This document shows positions 1-7,798 of a stretch of DNA of 64,000 bases, one piece after another; the first letter of the stretch is position 1, and each line of letters begins with the position of its first letter. The notes under the pieces are model-generated. The model searched no databases, had not been told where the DNA came from, and worked only from the letters and a program-made list of their open reading frames with translations. This DNA comes from Bacteroidota bacterium (lineage in GTDB: Bacteria > Bacteroidota > Bacteroidia > Chitinophagales > Chitinophagaceae). The position numbers and the translations under genes are program-made. Location: the NCBI GenBank assembly GCA_018267545.1, contig JAFDYG010000537.1, positions 62,001-126,000 of the forward strand, given 5' to 3'.

Positions 1-75
1 GCCATAAGGAATGAAAAAACCCTTCAGATCTTCGTCCTGCAGATCGAAGCTTAAATTCGAAACATAAATGTTCAT
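1..75 (-). CDS. RNA-binding protein with RRM domain (5' end only)
   Basis: The minus-strand frame starting at an ATG at 75 encodes 25 residues before the window ends. They begin MNIYVSNLSF and continue with an acidic stretch and GFFIPYG, which is the first beta strand (RNP2-like) and helix 1 of an RRM. This N-terminus is characteristic of the roughly 100-residue RRM proteins of Bacteroidota, thought to act as RNA chaperones in the cytoplasm. The RNP1 motif and the rest of the gene lie outside the window, so length and integrity cannot be judged. Confidence 0.75.
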   Translation of the reverse strand, partial: MNIYVSNLSFDLQDEDLKGFFIPYG

Positions 76-184
76 AAAAAATAATTAAAAATGAAAACTG
101 ATGAGAAGGCAAGTAGAAAAAACTAACTAGAAGAGGGGACGCTTACTGGATAATTGATAATAGATGCAGACTCAAATAACACGT

Positions 185-192
185 CAAATATA
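185..192 (-). promoter_or_regulatory. Candidate -7 promoter element for the RRM gene
   Basis: Read on the minus strand this is TATATTTG, a match to the Bacteroidota -7 consensus TAnnTTTG. It lies about 110 bases upstream of the RRM start, which would give a long A/T-rich leader of the kind common for cold-inducible RNA-binding genes. The -33 region has only TTA at the expected 20-base spacing, so the assignment is tentative. The rest of 76-272 shows no gene. Confidence 0.3.
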
Positions 193-272
193 CCACTTTA
201 TTTGACAATATCTAATAATATCTTTCCCGCTCACCTTCCCACCTGCCTTTCCGGACCCAAAACCCGATCCGC

Positions 273-631
273 CTACCCTAAAACTCCCGCACCGTCGGCA
301 CTCACCGCAAACTTCGTCCCACTATACACCGTCCCCCCGGGAGCAAACACCTTCACCCCCGCAGCAATCCGATAAAGCACCCCCTTGATATTGATGTCGA
401 TCATAGCATCCCACTCTTCCGTTCGCACCTCAGCCATAGGAGCTATCGGCATGATACCCGCATTGTTGATGATCACATCCACCCTGGCGTAAGTAGCAAC
501 CGCCTTATCCACCAGCGCCTGCACATCCCCTTTCCGGGTAACATTCATAACCTGGTAAATAGCAACGCCTCCCCCAGACCACTGCTGGCGCCCGTAATAA
601 CGATAACCTTCCCTTTGATTGAATTCTCCAT
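273..631 (-). pseudogene. Decayed short-chain dehydrogenase/reductase (SDR)
   Basis: An ATG at 631 opens a normal SDR N-terminus with the cofactor motif TGASSGLG, but that frame stops after about 28 codons. The homologous sequence resumes in another frame (IYQVMNVTRKGDV, then the NNAGIM structural motif and INIKGVLY). After IAAG the segment with the catalytic serine is missing and the text jumps to the YSGTK active-site motif (Tyr-x-x-x-Lys), after which homology is lost at once. At least three deletions explain this: one out of frame after the glycine-rich motif, one in frame in the middle, one near the C-terminus. An intact SDR has about 245 residues; about half remains. Active-site serine and substrate lid are gone, so a working enzyme is very unlikely. 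Confidence 0.8.
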
Positions 632-673
632 AAATTTTTAAAGACAAAGCTCAACCAAATGACATCACCCCTT

Positions 674-688
674 CTATAAGAATTATAG
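674..688. promoter_or_regulatory. Perfect 6-bp inverted repeat between SDR remnant and ALDH operon
   Basis: CTATAA-GAA-TTATAG is a perfect inverted repeat located 70 to 84 bases upstream of the aldehyde dehydrogenase start and upstream of the divergent SDR remnant. It could be an operator for a divergent promoter pair. No regulator is assigned and A/T-rich palindromes of this size occur by chance. Confidence 0.25.
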
Positions 689-757
689 GAACACCTATCA
701 CCCAAGCTATTTTAAACATCCACCACACCTTCTCAACTTCGTAGAAACAAAAGAATC

Positions 758-2125
758 ATGAGCATAGCATCGATCAACCCCGCAAACGGCCAAAAGATAA
801 AAGACTATCCCTCCCACACCCCACAACAAGTATCCGAAAAAATAACCGCCACCCATAAAGCCTGGCAAACCTGGAAATGCACCGACCCCTCCACCCGCGC
901 AGAGCTCCTAAGCAAAATGGCAGCCGCCTTAAGAACCCGGAAACAGGAGCTAGCCGAGCTCATGGCGGACGAAATGGGCAAACCCATCACCCAGGGCCTG
1001 TCCGAAGTCGAAAAATGCGCCGCCTGCTGCGAATACTACGCAGCCAACGCAAAGATCCACCTCGCAGATACCTCCATCCCCACCGAAGCCTCCCATAGCT
1101 ACGTCACTTTCCAACCCCTCGGCGTGATCCTGGCCGTCATGCCCTGGAACTTCCCTCTCTGGCAGGTCTTCCGCTTCCTGGCGCCCGCACTCGCCGCCGG
1201 CAACACAGGCGTCCTCAAACACGCTTCCAACGTCCCCGGCTGCGCACTCGCCATCGAATCGATCGTAAGAGAAGCAGGCTTCCCCGACAACGTCTTCCAG
1301 ACACTCCTCATCGGAGGCAGCGCCGTAGCCAGCGTCATCGAAAACCCATATATAAAGGCGGTCACACTAACGGGAAGCAACAACGCCGGGATCGAGGTAG
1401 CCCGCAAAGCCGGCTCCGTCTTAAAGAAAGTCGTATTGGAGCTTGGCGGCAGCGACGCCTACGTAATACTGAAAGACGCTGACCTCGAGCTCGCTGCCGA
1501 AGTCTGCGTCAACAGCCGCCTGATCAACAGCGGACAAAGTTGTATCGCAGCCAAACGATTCATCGTCGAAGCAAAAATAGAAGAAGCCTTCACCAAACTA
1601 TTTCTCAAAAAAATGCAGGCCAAGACCATGGGCGACCCCCGCAAACCCTCCACCGACGTCGGCCCCCAGGCCCGAAAAGACCTCAGGGACCAGCTCCACG
1701 AACAAGTCACAAAATCCATCGCCAAAGGCGCCAAAAGCATCCTCGGAGCAGAAGTGCCCCCCGGTGACAACGCCTTCTATCCCCCCACCATCCTCACTAA
1801 CGTCAAACCCGGCATGCCCGCCTACGACGAAGAGCTCTTCGGCCCCGTCGCATCTATCATCACCGCCAAAGACGAAGAAGACGCGATAAGAATCGCCAAC
1901 GACAGCGAGTTCGGTCTCGGCTCCGCCGTCTTCACCACCGACACAAAAAAAGGCGAACACATCGCAAAATATCACCTCGACTCCGGCACCAGCTGCGTCA
2001 ACGCCCGCGTGATATCCGACCCCCGCCTGCCCTTCGGCGGCGTCAAGAACTCCGGCTACGGCCGCGAGCTCAGCTCCTTCGGCATCCGCGAATTCGTAAA
2101 CGTCAAGACCATCTATATAAAATAA
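758..2125 (+). CDS. NAD(P)-dependent aldehyde dehydrogenase, succinate-semialdehyde type
   Basis: A 455-residue ALDH-superfamily enzyme that oxidises an aldehyde to the acid in the cytoplasm. Visible landmarks are the MPWNFP segment with the transition-state Asn (residue 131), the cofactor-loop motif LTGSNNAG (204-211), the general base Glu228 in LELGG, the catalytic Cys262 in NSGQSC, and the C-terminal PFGGVKNSGYGREL signature. Length and the short N-terminus resemble the GabD/Sad succinate-semialdehyde group, but substrate cannot be fixed from sequence. It is the first gene of a tight operon with a DJ-1-family protein (11 bases downstream) and an ABM monooxygenase, which suggests reactive aldehyde or quinone detoxification. 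Confidence 0.9.
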   Translation: MSIASINPANGQKIKDYPSHTPQQVSEKITATHKAWQTWKCTDPSTRAELLSKMAAALRTRKQELAELMADEMGKPITQGLSEVEKCAACCEYYAANAKIHLADTSIPTEASHSYVTFQPLGVILAVMPWNFPLWQVFRFLAPALAAGNTGVLKHASNVPGCALAIESIVREAGFPDNVFQTLLIGGSAVASVIENPYIKAVTLTGSNNAGIEVARKAGSVLKKVVLELGGSDAYVILKDADLELAAEVCVNSRLINSGQSCIAAKRFIVEAKIEEAFTKLFLKKMQAKTMGDPRKPSTDVGPQARKDLRDQLHEQVTKSIAKGAKSILGAEVPPGDNAFYPPTILTNVKPGMPAYDEELFGPVASIITAKDEEDAIRIANDSEFGLGSAVFTTDTKKGEHIAKYHLDSGTSCVNARVISDPRLPFGGVKNSGYGRELSSFGIREFVNVKTIYIK

Positions 2126-2136
2126 ACGCACAAGTC

Positions 2137-2730
2137 ATGAAAAAGAAAATCCTCTTTCTCGTCTCCAGCTCGAGCCACATCGGCCCCAACAATCGCAAGA
2201 CGGGTAATTTCCTCACCGAAACGGGCCATCCCTACGTAACTTTCAAACAACGCGGCTATCACATCGACATCTTTAGCATCAAAGGCGGCGAAGCTCCCCT
2301 CGACGGATGGGCAGATAAGAACAACGAGCTCAACCAGATCTTCCTCAACGGCACCGGCATGATGCAAATGAAGGTGACACGCCCCATCTCCGAGGTGAGC
2401 AACCTCGACCAGTACGACGCCGTCTTCGTCCCCGGAGGCCTCGCTCCGATGGCCGACATGCCCGAGAACGAAAAAGTACACGAAATTATCAGAACGATGT
2501 GGGAAAGCGGTAAAATAGTCAGCGCAGTCTGCCACGGCCCCTTATCCCTCCTAAACGTAAAGCTGAGCGACGGCTCCTGGCTCATCGATGGCAAGAACAT
2601 CACGTCTTTCAGCAACGCAGAAGAAGAAAACTACGCAAAAGCCGACGGACGTCTGGTCACCGGTCAAAACCCCGCCTCCGCCCTCGGCGTAGCCACCAGA
2701 GTCGTAACCCTCCTCGAGCCCCTCGATTAA
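2137..2730 (+). CDS. DJ-1/PfpI family class I glutamine amidotransferase-like protein
   Basis: 197 residues with the DJ-1/PfpI fold and no signal peptide, so cytoplasmic. The nucleophile elbow is VCHGP with Cys132-His133, preceded by the VFVPGG turn at about 96-101. The early SSSHIGPNNRKTG segment is typical of the Hsp31-like branch that handles glyoxals and glycated or damaged molecules. The activity (glyoxalase III, deglycase or chaperone) cannot be decided here. The gene sits between the aldehyde dehydrogenase and the ABM monooxygenase with gaps of about 10 bases, so the three are probably co-transcribed. Confidence 0.85.
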   Translation: MKKKILFLVSSSSHIGPNNRKTGNFLTETGHPYVTFKQRGYHIDIFSIKGGEAPLDGWADKNNELNQIFLNGTGMMQMKVTRPISEVSNLDQYDAVFVPGGLAPMADMPENEKVHEIIRTMWESGKIVSAVCHGPLSLLNVKLSDGSWLIDGKNITSFSNAEEENYAKADGRLVTGQNPASALGVATRVVTLLEPLD

Positions 2731-2740
2731 AAACCTACGC

Positions 2741-3037
2741 ATGTCACCAATCCACGTATTCGCAAAATGGACCATCATCCCAGGTCATCTGGAAAACGTC
2801 CTGATGATGCTAAAAGAGCTGCAAGCTAAAACCAGGGAAGAAATGGGAAATCTCTTTTTCGACATCCATCAGGATAATGCAGACCCCCACACCCTGGTCT
2901 TGTTCGAAGGTTATAAGGACGCCTCCGCACAAGCCCTGCACATCAATTCTGCTCATTATATATCGGTGGTTGTAGAAAAAATCCGCCCTCTCCTTTTGGA
3001 GAGGGCTGTGATTTTAACCACGCCGATAGAAGTCTGA
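2741..3037 (+). CDS. ABM-family monooxygenase (putative quinol monooxygenase)
   Basis: 98 residues forming a single antibiotic-biosynthesis-monooxygenase (ABM) ferredoxin-like domain; the central VLFEGYKD and the HINSAH segment are characteristic. Members such as YgiN are small cytoplasmic dimers acting on quinols or aromatic substrates without cofactor. The last codons overlap a perfect 9-bp hairpin that looks like an intrinsic terminator, so the native 3' end may have been altered, although the frame stays open and its C-terminal ILTTPIEV still resembles the family. Third gene of the ALDH operon. Confidence 0.75.
   Translation: MSPIHVFAKWTIIPGHLENVLMMLKELQAKTREEMGNLFFDIHQDNADPHTLVLFEGYKDASAQALHINSAHYISVVVEKIRPLLLERAVILTTPIEV
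2985..3006 (+). terminator. Intrinsic-terminator-like hairpin inside the 3' end of the ABM gene
   Basis: GCCCTCTCC-TTTT-GGAGAGGGC is a perfect 9-bp stem with a 4-base loop. It is flanked upstream by an A-rich run and downstream by TGTGATTTT, so the flanks pair further. It lies within the last 18 codons of the ABM gene and could end transcription of the ALDH operon before the sigma-54 activator genes. Confidence 0.5.
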
Positions 3038-3136
3038 AATTTCATACAATTGACGAAATCCCAGAAGTCGCCAAAAACATAACCGGCTTAAAATCAAACT
3101 ACAACAAACAGGAATAGTTCTTGGTATCCCTAAAGA

Positions 3137-4588
3137 ATGAGTAGCCAAATCCTGCTTTCCTTCTGCACCGAGCTGGCATCCGTAAAGGATGCCGGCGGCC
3201 TGCAGTACATCTTGAAACAATACCTGAAACAGCTCCTTGGAATAAAAGGATATAGCCTATCCATCCGGAACTTCACCGACAATACCTATATACCCTTCCT
3301 CCACGACCTGCCAAATAATCCAAAAGTTCTCCCCTACCCCGAGCCCACCGCATCGCTGCTTCGTTCAGACAACCCCATCGTATTACCCTCCTCCTCCTTC
3401 TGGCGAATCGGCATCAGGCTGCACGTAGCCGGAGACCCCGTCGGCTTCCTCCTGATAAATACAGAAACCATCGACCAGCGCCTCCTCAAAGGAGTTTCCG
3501 CCCAAATCTCCATCGCCATCTCGAACGCCCTGCACATAAAAGAAATCGAACGCCAAAAAGACGAAATCCGTCGCCACAAAAAGTACGACCTGCCGGAAGA
3601 ACCTCCCCCCTGCGACAACAACCTCGAGCTCATCGGCGCCGGCCCCGAAATGCAAAAAATCCATCAGGCCATCGACCAGGTCGCCTTCTCCGACAGCAGC
3701 GTGCTGATCATGGGCGAAACAGGAACCGGCAAAGAGCTCATCGCCGCATCCATCCACACCCACTCCAACCGGAAGGACAAGCGAATAATAAAAGTAAATT
3801 GCGCCGCCCTGCCCGCCGACCTCGTCGAGTCGGAATTGTTCGGTCACGAAAAAGGCAGCTTCACCGGCGCCATCGACCGAAAAATCGGCAAGTTCGAGCT
3901 GGCCAATAACAGCACCCTATTCCTGGATGAAATAGGTGAGCTCCCCCCCGACCTCCAGGTGAAGCTGCTCCGGGCCATCCAGGAACGCGAAATCGAACGC
4001 ATCGGCGGTAAGAAAACGATCAAAGTCGACGTCCGCATCATCGCCGCAACAAACAGGGACCTCCAGAAAGAAGTCTCCGAAGGACGGTTCCGGGGAGACC
4101 TGTTCTATCGCTTGAATGTTTTTCCGATCTTTGTCCCGGCCCTGAGAGACCGGCTGGAAGATATCCCGCTCCTGGTCAACCACTTCATAAAAAAGCTGGC
4201 GGCAAAGACCGGGAAGAACGGAACAGGCATTTCCGTAAAAGCCCTGAACCAGCTGATAAAACACAACTGGCCGGGAAACATAAGAGAATTGGAGAATTGT
4301 ATCGAACGATCGCTGCTGATGAGCCCACAGCCCGTTATCGAACAGGTCGAGCTCCCAAGTTTCAGAGGTTTGCTGTCGAGGACCCTCAGCCAGGCTCCCC
4401 TCGACAAATCTCTCCGCGACAACGAGCGCGACCACATTATCGCCATTCTCCGAAAATGCCACGGCAAAGTCGGCGGAACCGGCGGAGCAGCAGAAATCCT
4501 GGACGTCAACACGTCTACCCTGAATTCTAAAATGCGGAAACTAGGCATCAAAAGAGGCCGGTTTATTACACAAACAGAACATGAGTAA
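3137..4588 (+). CDS. Sigma-54-dependent activator with N-terminal GAF-like sensor
   Basis: 483 residues in three parts: an N-terminal GAF-like sensory domain (about 1-135), an AAA+ domain (about 160-400) and a Fis-type helix-turn-helix (about 440-475). The AAA+ part has Walker A GETGTGKE (193-200), Walker B LFLDEIGE (261-268) and the sigma-54 contact loop as GSFTGA (240-245), a conservative variant of GAFTGA. Such proteins hydrolyse ATP to open promoters held by RNA polymerase with sigma-54. The gene overlaps the next activator by 8 bases, so the two are translationally coupled and may co-assemble or act in series. The ligand sensed by the GAF domain is not evident. Confidence 0.9.
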   Translation: MSSQILLSFCTELASVKDAGGLQYILKQYLKQLLGIKGYSLSIRNFTDNTYIPFLHDLPNNPKVLPYPEPTASLLRSDNPIVLPSSSFWRIGIRLHVAGDPVGFLLINTETIDQRLLKGVSAQISIAISNALHIKEIERQKDEIRRHKKYDLPEEPPPCDNNLELIGAGPEMQKIHQAIDQVAFSDSSVLIMGETGTGKELIAASIHTHSNRKDKRIIKVNCAALPADLVESELFGHEKGSFTGAIDRKIGKFELANNSTLFLDEIGELPPDLQVKLLRAIQEREIERIGGKKTIKVDVRIIAATNRDLQKEVSEGRFRGDLFYRLNVFPIFVPALRDRLEDIPLLVNHFIKKLAAKTGKNGTGISVKALNQLIKHNWPGNIRELENCIERSLLMSPQPVIEQVELPSFRGLLSRTLSQAPLDKSLRDNERDHIIAILRKCHGKVGGTGGAAEILDVNTSTLNSKMRKLGIKRGRFITQTEHE

Positions 4589-5963
4589 AAAGATCCTGAT
4601 CGTCGAAGACGGAATCGTGGAAGCAAACAACCTCCGGATCATCCTGGAGACCGCGGGCTTTACAGTATCCGGAATGGTAGACTCCTATGAAAAGACCATC
4701 GCCTTCCTCGAAAACGAATCCCCGGACCTCGTACTCCTGGACATCTTCCTGACCGGCGTAAAAACAGGAATCGACATCGCCCGGATTCTAAAGGAAAGAA
4801 ACATCGCCTTCATCTACCTATCCGCCAACTCGAACAAGGAAATACTCGAAATGGCAAAAGTCACGGAACCCTATGGCTTCCTGGTAAAGCCATTCCGGAA
4901 GAAAGACATCCTCATCGCACTGGATATCGCCAATTACCTCCACGAGCAAAAACAAACCATCCGCGATCGCGAAACCTTCCTGGCCACGTTTGAAAAGCCG
5001 TCGACATTTACGGGAATCATCGGCAGCTCCGCCCCCCTTCTCAAAGTGCTGCACCTCGTCAAAGTCGTGGCCCCCACCGATACTTCCGTCTTGATCCTCG
5101 GCGAAAGCGGTACCGGAAAAGAAGGCATCGCCGAAAATATCCACGCCACCTCCGCCCGAAAGAACAAGCCGCTGATAAAAGTAAACTGCGCCGCCCTGCC
5201 GGCTAACCTGATAGAAAGCGAGCTATTCGGCCACGAACGCGGCGCCTTCACCGGCGCAAACGAACAACGCATCGGAAAGTTCGAACAAGCCCAGAAAGGC
5301 ACCATCTTCCTCGACGAAATAGGAGAAATGCCCATCGATCTCCAGGTGAAGCTCCTCCGCGTCCTCCAGGAACGCGAGATCGACCGCGTCGGCGGAAAAG
5401 GCAGCATCAAAGTCGATATCCGTATCATCGCCGCCACAAACGTCGACCTGGAAAAGGAAGTGCTCGAAGGCCGCTTCCGTATGGATCTCTATTATAGGCT
5501 CAACGTTTTCCCCATCCAGATGCCGCCGCTAAGAGACCGAAAGACCGACATCCCCGAGCTTGCCGCATACTTCCTCGACCGTTTTTCCCGGCTCAACAGC
5601 CTCCGGCCAAAAAGGCTCTCCGAAACAGCCATAAATAATCTCCTGTCCTATTCCTGGCCCGGCAATATCAGGGAGCTCCAGCACCTGCTGGAACGAACCG
5701 CCCTATTGACACCCGGCGATACTATCACCGAAATCGCCCTGCCCCATAACAGCCCCGGCCCGGTCAACATACCCGCCCCCGCCGCCCCCGGCGTCATGAC
5801 CATCAAAGAAATGGAAATCGAGCACATCAAATCCGTACTCCAGCTCTGCAACGGTAAAATCTACGGCCCCGGCGGCGCAGCCGAAATCCTAAAGCTCCCC
5901 TACAGCACCCTGATCTCCCGAATCAAGAAGCTGGGAATAAAAACTGAGAAGTACTATCGCTAA
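4581..5963 (+). CDS. Sigma-54-dependent response regulator (NtrC type)
   Basis: 460 residues: receiver domain (about 1-120) with phospho-acceptor Asp54 in LVLLDIF, the conserved Ser81, and Lys103 in LVKPF; AAA+ domain with Walker A GESGTGKE (174-181), intact GAFTGA (221-226) and IFLDEIGE (242-249); C-terminal Fis-type HTH (about 415-460). It would be phosphorylated by a histidine kinase not encoded next to it; the nearest kinase is the orphan on the minus strand at 9532-12072. Its AAA+ and HTH regions closely resemble those of the preceding GAF-type activator, indicating an old duplication with sensor-domain exchange. The start overlaps the upstream stop as ATGAGTAA. Confidence 0.9.
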   Translation: MSKKILIVEDGIVEANNLRIILETAGFTVSGMVDSYEKTIAFLENESPDLVLLDIFLTGVKTGIDIARILKERNIAFIYLSANSNKEILEMAKVTEPYGFLVKPFRKKDILIALDIANYLHEQKQTIRDRETFLATFEKPSTFTGIIGSSAPLLKVLHLVKVVAPTDTSVLILGESGTGKEGIAENIHATSARKNKPLIKVNCAALPANLIESELFGHERGAFTGANEQRIGKFEQAQKGTIFLDEIGEMPIDLQVKLLRVLQEREIDRVGGKGSIKVDIRIIAATNVDLEKEVLEGRFRMDLYYRLNVFPIQMPPLRDRKTDIPELAAYFLDRFSRLNSLRPKRLSETAINNLLSYSWPGNIRELQHLLERTALLTPGDTITEIALPHNSPGPVNIPAPAAPGVMTIKEMEIEHIKSVLQLCNGKIYGPGGAAEILKLPYSTLISRIKKLGIKTEKYYR

Positions 5964-6033
5964 TCGGCGAAATATAACAGGCAGAAAAAACCAATCCATC
6001 CGCTATTTATATGATCATCAATGGAAATCCCAC

Positions 6034-6048
6034 TGGCATACGAATTGT
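6034..6048 (+). promoter_or_regulatory. Sigma-54-type -24/-12 promoter
   Basis: TGGC-N7-TTGT is one base from the sigma-54 core TGGC-N7-TTGC with exact spacing. It ends 24 bases before the ATG of the alpha/beta hydrolase gene, giving a predicted start near 6060 and a short leader. Two sigma-54 activators are encoded immediately upstream, which makes this the most economical target for them in the window. Confidence 0.55.
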
Positions 6049-6072
6049 GCGCCAATGCGAAACCATTAAAAG

Positions 6073-7014
6073 ATGAACCTCGATTTCACAAAATCCGTTA
6101 GACAATTCCTGCTGCAGCTAAACAAAAATTGGTCCCCCTTGCCGCCCTCATCCCCCGAACAAGCCCGAAAAGCATTTACTGCCCTGCAAAACAGCAGTAA
6201 GGTCGACGTCTCCGGTATCACCGAATTACAAAAGATCATTCCCTGCGATGACACCCACATCCTGTTGAACATCGTAAGACCCGAAGGTTCCAAAGGCCCG
6301 TTGCCCGTTTTTCTGTTTATTCCCGGAGGAGGATGGGTCCTGGGTGACTACTCCACACACAAGAGAATGGTGCGCGACCTCGTCGTCGCCACCGGCTTTA
6401 CCGCAGTATTTATCAACTATAGCCGTTCCCCCGAAGCCCGATATCCCCAAGCGCTCAAAGAAATTCATACAGCGGCCAAATGGCTCTCGGAACACGGCGA
6501 AACAATCCAGGTACATCCGGAACGCATCGCCATCGTAGGCAACGGAGTCGGCGCAACCATGGCGGCAGCAGTTTCCCTCATGGCAAAAGCCAACGGCGGC
6601 CCTGAATTCAAGGCACAAATCCTGATCTGTCCCGCGGCCAGCGCCGGATTCGATACCGATTCCTGGAAAAAACACGATGCATTCCTTAGCACAGCCCTGA
6701 TGAAATGGATGTGGGACCAGTACACCGCGGACCTCTCACACCGTAAAGAAATCTACGCATCCCCCTTACAAGCCACTCCGGAACAGCTGAAAGGACTCCC
6801 TCCCACACTCATCCAGACAGCCGAGAACGATATTTTACGGGATGAAGGCGAGGCCTTTGGCAGAGCGCTGGATAACGCAGGGGTCATGGCAACGACAATC
6901 CGCTACAACGGCGTGATTCATGACTTCGGACTATTGAACGGCCTGGCCGGCCTGCCTCAAACAAAAAGCCTCTTCCTGCACGCCGCAGCCGAGCTAAAGA
7001 ATTATTTGGACTAA
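6073..7014 (+). CDS. Alpha/beta hydrolase of the HSL/esterase family lacking the serine nucleophile
   Basis: 313 residues with the alpha/beta hydrolase-3 (hormone-sensitive lipase-like) layout and no signal peptide. The oxyanion-hole motif, usually HGGGW, is PGGGW (84-88). The nucleophile elbow, usually G-D/N-S-A/V-G, reads GNGVG at 156-160, so position 158 is Gly (codon gga) instead of Ser. The remaining triad members appear present as Asp253 (AENDIL) and His283 (VIHDFG). Family members are carboxylesterases; with no Ser or Cys at the elbow, normal acyl-enzyme chemistry should not work. It may bind a ligand or have another activity. The reading frame is intact and it has its own sigma-54-like promoter. 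Confidence 0.85.
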   Translation: MNLDFTKSVRQFLLQLNKNWSPLPPSSPEQARKAFTALQNSSKVDVSGITELQKIIPCDDTHILLNIVRPEGSKGPLPVFLFIPGGGWVLGDYSTHKRMVRDLVVATGFTAVFINYSRSPEARYPQALKEIHTAAKWLSEHGETIQVHPERIAIVGNGVGATMAAAVSLMAKANGGPEFKAQILICPAASAGFDTDSWKKHDAFLSTALMKWMWDQYTADLSHRKEIYASPLQATPEQLKGLPPTLIQTAENDILRDEGEAFGRALDNAGVMATTIRYNGVIHDFGLLNGLAGLPQTKSLFLHAAAELKNYLD

Positions 7015-7018
7015 CCGG

Positions 7019-7057
7019 CAACTTATAAAAAAAGTTGGGGTTCCTATAATTCAACTT
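7019..7057. promoter_or_regulatory. Three CAACTT/AAGTTG half-sites upstream of the double-ABM gene
   Basis: CAACTT (7019-7024), its inverse AAGTTG (7032-7037) and CAACTT again (7052-7057) lie between the hydrolase stop and the next start. The first pair forms a 6-bp stem with a 7-base loop but has no T-run after it, so an operator is as likely as a terminator. Confidence 0.25.
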
Positions 7058-7094
7058 ATTTCTCCGGCATTTTTACTCTTCTCATCTTTACAAC

Positions 7095-7784
7095 ATGAAT
7101 CTGCTTTCTTTCATATTAGTCATGAACATCCTACTTAACCCAGCCGCACGACTAACAAAATATCACATAAAGCCGCAATACAGCACGCAGTTCCGCAGCG
7201 CAATAAGCGCCTACATCTTCAAATCGCTGAAAGCCGAAGGAAACGTAATGGCAGAAGCCTACTTCGAACGGGAAGACTCCTCCACACTATGGATCATCGA
7301 ACGCTGGACCAGCCGAGACCACCTGAGCAATAACGAAAAAAGCAGCGAAGCAAAAGCAATTGCCGTCCTATCCAAAACCGCACTGACAACCCCGCCCGAA
7401 ACCATCTTTATCGAAGACCTTGAACCCCTTCCCAATGAGGCTTACCGGAAAGCACCCGCGCAACAAGACCATCCATTGACAGTAATGCTCTTCGTAGACG
7501 CCCAGGAAGGCACCGAGGATAAATTCAAAACGATCTACCATACCGCCATGCCGAAATTCCGTGGAGAACCCGGCGTCGTCACTTATCAATTGAGCCAAAT
7601 CCAGGGCCAAAAGACAAAATTCGTCACCTATGAAAAATTTCGCGATAACGAAGCCTTCCAGTTCCACCTGAAATTCCCGCCCATCGATCCGGTTATTCAA
7701 TACCTGCGCACCTCCATCAAAGAACCGCCATTTGAAAAAGGCATCCATAACCTGATCGAGTTCGCTCCACTGTATAGAAAATAA
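7095..7784 (+). CDS. Two-domain ABM-family monooxygenase-like protein
   Basis: 229 residues with two ferredoxin-like ABM-type halves (about 20-110 and 125-225). Each has a strand of the type STLWIIERW or TKFVTYEKF followed by a His-containing helix, as in quinol monooxygenases. The first 20 residues are hydrophobic but carry no clear positive n-region, so export is uncertain. It is followed after 14 bases by an exported DJ-1-family gene, repeating the ABM/DJ-1 pairing of the first operon in reverse order. Confidence 0.7.
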   Translation: MNLLSFILVMNILLNPAARLTKYHIKPQYSTQFRSAISAYIFKSLKAEGNVMAEAYFEREDSSTLWIIERWTSRDHLSNNEKSSEAKAIAVLSKTALTTPPETIFIEDLEPLPNEAYRKAPAQQDHPLTVMLFVDAQEGTEDKFKTIYHTAMPKFRGEPGVVTYQLSQIQGQKTKFVTYEKFRDNEAFQFHLKFPPIDPVIQYLRTSIKEPPFEKGIHNLIEFAPLYRK

Positions 7785-7798
7785 CAAACATCATCAAA

